Origin: Favolaschia claudopus
Taxonomy: Eukaryota; Basidiomycota; Agaricomycetes; Agaricales; Mycenaceae
Direction: 5' to 3'
Length of the DNA: 64,000 nucleotides
Assembly: GCA_037176885.1 (NCBI GenBank)
Contig: JAWWNJ010000115.1
Location: 186,001 to 250,000, forward strand
Position 1 is the first letter of the stretch. Every line of letters starts with the position of its first letter. Below the pieces are notes generated by a model. It did no database searches, was not told the DNA's origin, and saw only the letters and a list, made by a program, of their open reading frames with translations. The position numbers were made by a program, and so were the translations under genes. This document shows, piece after piece, positions 56,639 to 64,000 of the stretch.

Positions 56639-57948
56639 GTACCCCCCTTTTTACGGCGGAGGAACGAAGAGACATAGCTAAACCAACGAAAAAAAATGTT
56701 AAAGGTATGTAGAAGAGTAAAGAAAAAAAAAATGGAGTAAAGTGAGGACCACGGGAGGTCAAGAAATTGGGAGAATCGGAAGTAGAGAGTTCGAGGGCTG
56801 ACCGCGAAAGGTCGAGGGCTCGAGACGGAGCCGAGCCTAGAGATGAATCCCGAGAGTGTGCAACAGAGGGGGAGCAAATGCCGCAGAAATCGATTCGCAA
56901 ATCGAAAAAAGGGCGCTGGGGATTGTGCGGATCACCAGGCCGAGAGAGATTGCACGAGTAGAGAAGAGGTGTGCAACTAAGACCAAAGCCTTTGGTCACG
57001 AGAGTAGAGGGGCGAGCAAGTGCGAGCGACCGAGAGTCGAAAGTGAGAAATGGCGACCAAAGCCATCAAATCCCATAAGAGTGAGAGCGGGAGACACCGA
57101 GAGTTTGTCGAGGGTGAGGAGTGAGGTGGAAAAAAAAGACGCGAAAAATTGGCGCGCAGAAGAGCCTACAAGTAACTCCCTTATCAAGGATTCGGGCTTG
57201 CATGCTCGGAAAGGCACGTCAGTCGTCCTTCCTCCTCCTTCCTAAGTCCTTTCCCGGTTACCCGTTTATCTTCCTTTTTATGAAGGAAGGAGAGACCCTT
57301 AGAGAGCGACGGTGGGAATGGGTGGTTCCGACGCTTGTGAAGTCATCAAAAAGAAAGTATCTTCCTTTTTGATGAAGGGTGGGTGGGTGGGTGGGACAAA
57401 GTATAGGTCGGGGAGGCGATGAAAGGAAATAATTTGAAAGGTGCCGTCGAAAATGAGCTGAATTTGGTGAAAGTGACGGCAGGAATGATATCTCGACCTA
57501 TCTTTGCGCTTCACATACCTCAGATGTCGGTGAGGGTTACGCAGAAAATAGGGAGAAAGGGATGATCAAGGAGTGTCCAGGGGGAGCCGCACTCGAGTGC
57601 GGTGATGACCTGCACAAACGCATAGGCGCTCGGCCTTGAAATGAATCAAGGGATTCCCATTTGTGACAGGAATGGGTCGGGGTGACGAAGAAGAATCGAA
57701 AGAATGAGCGGACGAGGTCCCAGCACGAAAGAAGGGACTCGAGGAATGAAGACCGACTCAACAGCACAGAGACATAGGCTGAAATCCCACCAGAGCTCAA
57801 AAACTCTGAACCCTACACCACCAAATGTGCTGAGAGTTTCTTGAGGAAGCCAGATAGGACGAGCCGGTGTTCAGAGGGAGAAGAGGTACGACTTGGCGAG
57901 ACAAGCCGAAAGCTAGCCCAGAGGGAAGAGAAAGGCCAGCCGGAGGGT

Positions 57949-57961
57949 CTAGTCGAATCAA
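57949..57961 (-). other. Primer binding site of self-priming type
   Basis: Minus-strand sense TTGATTCGACTAG begins two bases after the 5' LTR. It is the exact complement of CTAGTCGAATCAA, which lies inside the LTR about 30 bases after a TATTTAG box, where transcription should start. This is the geometry of Tf1-like elements, whose RNA 5' end folds back to prime. Confidence 0.6.
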
Positions 57962-57963
57962 AC

Positions 57964-58135
57964 TGTAACGGGCACGGAAACCCCGAGAGGACTGAAGGAC
58001 CAGATAGAGAGAGAACGGGGAAAGGAGCCAGGTACTGGCGTTGATTCGACTAGCGGTCTCGGGAATACATGACGTACTAAATAGGATGTGCACGGACCAT
58101 GTGTAGGTAAGGGTGATTACGAAGTGACCCTTACA
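57964..58135 (-). repeat. 5' LTR (minus-strand sense)
   Basis: Identical to the other LTR. It contains TATTTAG (reverse complement at 58077-58083) as a probable TATA box, and the self-complementary start segment at 58041-58053. Confidence 0.88.
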
Positions 58136-58249
58136 TATATGTACCTGAGACGGTTCAAGCCTGCCAGGACCTTTCGGAGGCGTTTCATGAGTCAATTCAT
58201 AGATAGCGGATAGCTTGGTTTTTGTGGTAGTAGTATCCGTTGCTTTGTA

Positions 58250-59400
58250 CATGTGCGAGAACGATGAAACTCAAACGAGATGGAAGTTTGGGAAGAAGAA
58301 CACGGTGTTGTGGTTTGTTATGTCTGATGCCGGCGGCACGGCATCCTTCCTTTTGTCTTTGACCAACGACCACCATGGCTTCGGCATCGAGTTACACGAC
58401 GGCCACGAGGCTTCGCCGCCATCCTAGCCACTCACACCCTCCAGGCTTACAACCAGTTCCTGAAGCTCCAGGTTTCTTGGAAGTTTCGTCTTCAAAAAGG
58501 ACCACATCTTCAACAACCTCCAGCTCGTCTTTTGTACTCTTTTCGTCACCAATGGCGCAAGCGGCGATACCAGCGGCCAGACGTTTCGCGCTCTATGGCC
58601 TACCACGAACACTCTGCTAGCAACTTGGGAAGAGGTGGGTGCATCGCTCGATGCTTTCAAACGGCACCACAGCTGAATCTTTCTAGCATTTACCGTTGCA
58701 TCGAGTCCAATGAAAGCCTACGTCTTGCAGAATAAAGCGCGGGGGCATTGAAGGTGGATAAATGTGGCGTGACTGCGTGTCATCGAGGTCGTCTGGGCTT
58801 GAGAAGATCCTGGTGCGTTCGTGAGATTATCTTGTTTTTGACTTGAAAAGATTAATCCTTCTTTCCAGCGTTCTGGTTCCTGGTCTCTGACTCAGCCTTA
58901 TCCGGACGCGTCTTGTGAACTGCCTCTCGCCGTCGATTAGCACTCGCCATTCGATGAGGCGGCATTGGATTCATCTTTGGCATACTTTGATTCTTTACGC
59001 CCCCGACGCCCTCTTTCCGATACGACCATGCCATTTCGTCGGATTCTCCTTCCAACAGCGCCTGGCGTCGCCCCCGCATTCCTCCCGCGTTCTCTGGCAC
59101 CCCGTGCCCCTCGAATTCATCCAACAGTTGTTGTGCGCTTTTCGCTATCCCCTATCGTCCGTCCGACATCTCAACGGCTCTGGCTCTCCCCGCGCCCACA
59201 ACATCTACCCGCGGCTCGAGTCACGGTGTCAAGGGTCTCGTTACTTAACTCAAAGCAAGCAAGAGAGGTCTGAGTAGGCGGTCATCATCGACAAGCCCTC
59301 GAGGAACCATTGTACGTCTTATTTCTTCCTCAGTCGTTCTGTCTTCCCGTGCACTCATCACGCGCCTTTCTATAGCTTCTCTCTCCGCGATGCTCATCCG
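58250..59400. repeat. Segmental duplication block 2
   Basis: Diverged copy of 53560-54720. It has short open frames (for example from the ATG at 58375), but nothing that survives comparison with block 1 as a conserved protein. A further small copy of the TACGTCT, CTCTTCACTCGTTCTACTG unit lies at about 59580-59640. Confidence 0.55.
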
Positions 59401-62257
59401 GCGCGCAAATATCGTACCCTCCTAAATTATCGATGACGACGAAGCTTTCGTCGGCGCCCATGCTTCATACTTCGCTGTTAGTTCTCGTCTTCACCGTATT
59501 CTCGCAGGATGCTCATTCATACTGTAGCTGTCTCCGTCTTGCACGAGCTCTCTGTGGGCAATAATCGAGATATTGCTGGTACGTCTAGATCTTATTACCT
59601 CTTCACTCGTTCTACTGTATCTTCCTGTATACTTAACATGCATCTTTCTTCTCTATAGCTATGTCCATCCTCCTGCTCGCGCCCGTGCCACTGGATTAAA
59701 GTCTATGGAGCTCTTGTGGGTGCTCATTCATCCTTTGCACCTCTCTGTAAGGCTCGTTCACTGTATTTCCCCAGCACGCTGATCCATGATGTAGCCGTCT
59801 TCGTCGTCTTCGTAGCGACACCAGCACTCTGAGGGTCAAAGTCATTACCTTGACCCGCACCTTTCTGATCCACCCCGCGCGCTGTCAGCCCTTCGACGAC
59901 CGCCTTGCGTTGTCTCTTTCTCGGTACGCCCCACGGCCAACCCCCCTTCTCCGGCCCAGCTAGCTCTGATACAAATAGAATTCAAAGACAATACGTACGT
60001 CGCCTTGGTGCCCCCCTTGTCTGTCCCTACACTGATTGACTTTTCCAGCGCTTTCTTCTCGCTCTTCCCGTCGCCAAAGTCGAATGGAGCGCGCGCGCCT
60101 CGTCGTATGTACGCAGTCGATGGTGTGGCTGCTTCGACGGTAGGGGTGTACGTGTTATGTCTACCGGCGTGTCGTTCGCGAGTGTTGTGGTGCGAGTGGG
60201 GCCGGCTGAGAACGGAAATGGTGGTGAGGATGGTGTTGGCCAACGTAGAACGCGGGATGCGGAGTGGCAGCAAAGAGTTGCTGCGGGGTGTTATCGCCCG
60301 ACTCGGGGAATCCACGCGAGGGATGTCAATGGCGGAATCAGGAAAGCAGTCAGCGCTGGCGGCGGCGAGAGTCCGCTGCGCGTCATCCTTGCCCGACTGA
60401 TGACGATCGTGGGCGGGGACTCCATGTCGAGGATGGCCACGCGCCGACTGAGCAGGATGGTGCCCCCTGCGCTCGCTGCGTATCGGCCGAGGCGACCAGG
60501 ACGACAAGCGTTGTCCATTCTTGGACGCGACCGAGGGAGAGTCAGAGTGGGCGGCGGCGGATGCGGATGATGGTCGGAAAGGCGGAAGTCTTCTCGTGCT
60601 TGAATTTGGTGCGCCATATGTCAGACGCACGCGAGCGTGCGGTGTCGTGTCCATGGACATCCGAGTCGGCCAGACATTGAGCTGGGTGCGGGAGGACGGT
60701 GCGAAGACGAGGATGAGAGAAGTACGTGGCGAGGAGGAAGGGAGCGGGGGTGGCTTAGGTGGATGGTGGTGCGGAGTCTGCTGCGTATTGAATGTCGTCG
60801 CTGGATGATGTGGCTTGAGATTGGACGGAGGGTACTTCATGGAGATCGGAGGACTGTAGAGGCTCGTGAAAGCTGCCCTTGGGACAGCGTACATGGGGCG
60901 GGTAGACGGCGAGGAATGCAGGAATGGAGGACGGGTGGTTGGCGGAATGTCGGTCAAAACAGATCTTCGTCTGGATACTCTTCGCTCGACCTCGAGCGCG
61001 GGTGCTGGTGGTCTACGAGCCGCTGATCTCGTCCTTATTCGTTCGTTCTCATCCACCTCCTTGATTGGTAATGACGAAGCGTAAGCCCTCCCCGTCTGTT
61101 CTCCGTTTCAGCATGATGCTCATTGTCTTTCCAGCGCTGTGCTTGCCCGACCCAGTACCTATGCATCGTTGGGGATCGACCCCCTCAGCTCTTGCTGCCT
61201 CTTCGGCTACGCGGAAGTGATGGCGGCGGCGGTGACATTGACGAGGGCGAGGGCGAGTATGTTGTTGGTGCGGAAGGATGTGCGAATAGTTATACTGGAG
61301 CAGCGGTCCTGGAGCGAGTGGCAGCGGTTCGTGAAATCAGCGCTTATGCTACCGCTGGCGGGAGAAAGAGTGGTGAATGCTGGCGGCGGCGTATGTTTTC
61401 TGAGTCGGCTGTGACTGACGATGCTGGTGGTGCGACTGCTGCTGAGGATGGAGGCGAGGACCGCATCCGATACGAGGATGCGGTTGAGGGAGAGTGAGAG
61501 TGCGGCTGCGGATGGAGATGGGGATGATAGTCGGGGAGGCGGGGGCGGTTTCACACGCAGATGCGATGCGAGTCGAAGCACGGCACGAAAAGGAGGCAGC
61601 CCTGCCCTCGGGCTGGAGAAGTCGGGCGGATGGAGGAGTGGAGGACGCTGGTGCAGATCGATGTCGGTGCATCATCCAGAGGAGCCGATTATGCTGAGGA
61701 TGTACACGGCGGCGACCGGGGCGCGCCAGAATATGGGGCATGCATCTGCGCATCCGATTATGACGTCCAGATGGCCTGTAGACGGCGGTCGGTGGTATGA
61801 GGAGGCCCTTCGAGCGCGGTTGGTGCGTCGCGGAAACGTGAACGTGGGAGCGTCTTGCTTGACTCGCTTCTCCACAGTCAATGCTGACTTGATAATATCA
61901 CCCCAACAGCAGGGCTCTTTTCTGTTTTCCTCACTTTCTTTAAATTTGACTCGATTATTATCTGTCCAAATCTCCATTCCGTGGGTTTTCTTGGGTTTTT
62001 CTGCGTGTTGTGCGGTCGAAATCATGGGCGCCCGAAGCTATTCCCACTGCTATGTATCGTGGATTCGGGTGGATTCGGGTGCGGGAAGGGTAACGCGAGA
62101 AAACGCGGTGCGTAGATGACGCGAACCGGGCATGCTAAGATTACCGAAACGACGGTGAACAAATTGTCGCCGTGCCGGAGGAGGTCGGAGAATGCTGTGG
62201 TCAGTGCACATAAATACGATAGGCACGTACTAGTTGTCGGACTGTGTCCAGTTTCCC
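59401..62257. other. GC-rich region with repeated low-complexity segments, coding value doubtful
   Basis: The longest frame is on the minus strand (59845-61056, 403 codons, rich in Pro, Ser, Arg and His), with no recognisable domain. A piece near its end (RRGARAPFDFGDGKSEKKAL) looks less biased and is followed by a GTACGT donor, so a spliced gene may exist. Sequence around 60510-60570 resembles that around 61480-61540 (GAGGGAGAGT, GCGGCGGATG-like and GATGATGGTCGG-like units), so the region contains a diverged internal duplication. I do not call a gene. Confidence 0.35.
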
Positions 62258-63052
62258 ATGTTTCGTCGCCGTCCCCTTCAAATCCTGGACACAGATCTGG
62301 AACCGGGATCAGCTCTCCCTGACCTCAACCGTTCGCCTCACCTTCCTCTCGAGCTAGAGCGTATTGTGTTCGAACTAGCGGCCTTGGAGGATTGGACAGA
62401 GATTCCATGGCTTATGCGCACTGCCTGGCGAGTGAAGCAGTGGTACGTCGTCGTGATTTCGAGGCTTCTGATCGTTAAACTGAGATTCATTGACAGGCTT
62501 GAACCATTGCTGTATCGCACCCTGTGGGTTTACCCAAGTGTTGCGATGGACCCTGGCATGGCGAATCCTGACTTTGCTGAGGTGCCCCAAATCTCCACGG
62601 CGAATATGCTTCGCCTTATTTCCAGAAAATCCAACTCTTTTCTCGCTGCATCAGTTCGTCATCTTTTCATCAACCTAGACTTCGGCGACCGCCCTTGCCT
62701 CTTGCAAATCCTTATTCTCAACGCCTGCCCCGAATTGACTGACCTTTACCTGTACGATACCGCGACCTCATCTGATCATCTCCCCCTCCTCTGTCGTCTA
62801 AAATGGCTCTCCCACCTCGCGATTCGAGTCAGCGACCTTTTCCCCCGACGTTTTGCCAATTTTGGTTCCCCGCTCTTTCGTAACGTCACGCATCTGCAAC
62901 TCCTCGATCATCATAGCACCCTTCCTGTGCTGCTGGGACAATCCCTTTCTCTTGCTCCGTGCCTTTCGCACGTTGCATTCAGTTTCTTTACGGATGTTCT
63001 TGAGGTTCATGACTCAGTACGGGTGAACACTCAGGAAAGGCCAACGGTATGA
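62258..63052 (+). CDS. F-box-like protein
   Basis: Exons 62258-62442 and 62497-63052. It starts MFRRRPLQILDTDLEPGSAL and then reads HLPLELERIVFELAALEDWT, the F-box-like start of the short mushroom family, continued by PWLMRTAWRVKQW and, after the intron, LEPLLYRTLWV. The remainder contains LQILILNACPELTDLYLYD, LLCRLKWLSHLAI and SPLFRNVTHLQLLDHH, weak leucine-rich repeats. The stop at 63050-63052 may not be final, because GTATGA just before it could start another intron. The role is likely Skp1-linked substrate recognition. Confidence 0.65.
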   Translation: MFRRRPLQILDTDLEPGSALPDLNRSPHLPLELERIVFELAALEDWTEIPWLMRTAWRVKQWYVVVISRLLIVKLRFIDRLEPLLYRTLWVYPSVAMDPGMANPDFAEVPQISTANMLRLISRKSNSFLAASVRHLFINLDFGDRPCLLQILILNACPELTDLYLYDTATSSDHLPLLCRLKWLSHLAIRVSDLFPRRFANFGSPLFRNVTHLQLLDHHSTLPVLLGQSLSLAPCLSHVAFSFFTDVLEVHDSVRVNTQERPTV

Positions 63053-63646
63053 CTGCCATTCACTTACTGTGTTTTTGTTGACCCCTGTGACTTGTAGTTT
63101 CCCAGTATGTATCTGATTTCTGCATTGTCTCCTGCTTGGAGCTCATAAAGCGACCCGAAACAAGTGACTCTTACCTCTCGCCGGGGAGTTCGAATTTGGA
63201 CCTTGGTAGAATCAATATCGAAACGCTGAGGAGATGATCGAATGAGGACACTTTTCAAAAATCAAGCCTACGATTTAGATTTGCTAACCGGGACGAACTT
63301 TTCAGCTATCTTCAACAAACTCGAGAACTGGCCACAGCTCTCTATGAATGTATCTCTGCTCTTCGTCAGAACTAATTCCGAGAAATATATTGATTTTACT
63401 AGGAATAATTGAACTGGACCTTTGCTTGATCGACTTCTGGGGTTGAAGGCATCCTACCGATTGATATTTGTTCTATACTTTCAACTTCGAATCATGGCTA
63501 CTCGGTATCATTTTTTTGACATCTTCCGAACCTACTTTTTCATTCACTGCACTGCCGTTTCGCTGCTGAGGGCTCGTGGATTCCGCACATGACCGAATCG
63601 AAGTCAATCGCAGTATTTTTACCCTCGTCACGATAGCATATTTACG
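63053..63646. other. Intergenic or last exons of the F-box-like gene
   Basis: No clear coding pattern. It includes the promoter of the next gene. Confidence 0.35.
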
Positions 63647-64000
63647 ATGACACCTCCACACACACCACGCCAGAATTCACACACCACCGTGACAACGTGC
63701 CCTCCCCTCCCATCTCCCTCACCACCACCGATGGAACAAAAGAGTTGGAAAGCGGATCTGGAGCCAACAATTACTAGGATGTTGATGGGACCACCGGCTT
63801 ACCACGAATACATGATGGCTTACACAACGATCTTCAACATGGCGACGCTCGATGGGAATCCGTCTAGTCAAGAGCGCCAAGGTAGTATATATACATTCTC
63901 GCTGCTGTATGACAATGCTGAGCCGTGCCTCTTCGAATTTAGCGGACCTCTATGCTCACGCAGAGAATTTCTTTGATAAATACACGAAGCAGATCGGTTC
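63647..64000 (+). CDS. Cullin-like protein, N-terminal part, cut by window end
   Basis: Starts MTPPHTPRQNSHTT with a Pro/Ser/Thr-rich leader, then KSWKADLEPTITRMLMGPPA and YHEYMMAYTTIFNMAT. After a roughly 60-nt intron it reads ADLYAHAENFFDKYTKQIGS up to the edge. The spacing of YMxxYTxIFNMAT and LYxxxxxFF matches the start of cullin repeat 1 in the cullin-1 gene at 5539 ([29 protein letters not shown]). It is clearly not a duplicate of that gene, since the identity is low. Only about 98 residues are visible, so completeness and neddylation site cannot be judged. Confidence 0.6.

Larger units (their letters stand above)
56467..58135 (-). mobile_element. Short non-autonomous LTR retrotransposon (TRIM-like), recent
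   Basis: A 1669-bp element with two identical 172-bp LTRs starting TG and ending CA. On the minus strand a polypurine tract (AAAAAGGGGGG, 56642-56652) sits three bases before the LTR at 56467-56638, which is therefore the 3' LTR. A primer site follows the other LTR. The interior is Glu/Arg- or Ser/Pro-biased in every frame and has no gag, protease, reverse transcriptase or integrase motif, so movement would need help from a full-length relative. Identical LTRs mean recent insertion. Confidence 0.85.

Noticed and set aside
56856..57245. Charged 129-codon frame inside the LTR element as a gag protein
   Set aside because: Low complexity, no zinc knuckle or gag-like features, and it lies on the strand opposite to the element's sense.
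1..64000. CRISPR arrays, bacterial operons, ribosome binding sites, rRNA genes
   Set aside because: The window is eukaryotic, with introns throughout; no regularly spaced repeat array or rRNA-like sequence was seen.

Overview
The window looks like a gene-dense nuclear segment of a mushroom-forming basidiomycete (Agaricomycetes). Genes are split by many 50-65 nt GT-AG introns. The families seen (Sulfotransfer_4-type P-loop proteins, large F-box proteins, BTB/POZ proteins, DUF6533-like membrane proteins, MYND proteins, P450s) are typical of that class. All gene models were spliced by eye. For eight of them I checked that the summed exon lengths are divisible by three, or off by exactly one base where a frameshift is called.

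Layout. 0.3-9 kb: a sulfotransferase-like protein, a cellular RNA-dependent RNA polymerase of the RNA-silencing type, and cullin-1. 9-20 kb: two large F-box proteins separated by an 836-bp non-autonomous DNA transposon and a doubtful small gene, then a Ser/Thr-rich single-pass membrane protein, a decayed F-box gene, and a GPR1/FUN34/YaaH-type acetate transporter. 20-38 kb: local duplications, with three BTB genes plus one BTB fragment, an intact short-chain dehydrogenase and a frame-broken inverted copy of it, two large MYND proteins plus a truncated 5' copy, a smaller Cys-rich MYND protein, and the U5 snRNP 40-kDa WD40 protein.

38-50 kb: a probable secondary-metabolite cluster made of a salicylate-hydroxylase-like FAD monooxygenase, a DUF6533-type membrane protein, a cytochrome P450, a UbiA prenyltransferase and an O-methyltransferase. 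The last two diverge from a 159-bp promoter. The set suggests assembly and tailoring of a prenylated phenol or hydroquinone; this is inference.

50-64 kb is repeat-rich. It holds a telomere-like repeat inside a local duplication, a three-member kinase-like family with one pseudogene, and a segmental duplication. It also holds a 1.67-kb LTR element with identical LTRs and a self-priming-type primer site, a GC-rich region of doubtful coding value, an F-box-like gene, and the first exons of a second cullin-like gene cut by the window edge.

The strongest leads are the prenyl-aromatic cluster, the self-priming LTR element, the transposon with roughly 30-bp periodic subterminal motifs, and the telomeric insertion in a duplicated segment.
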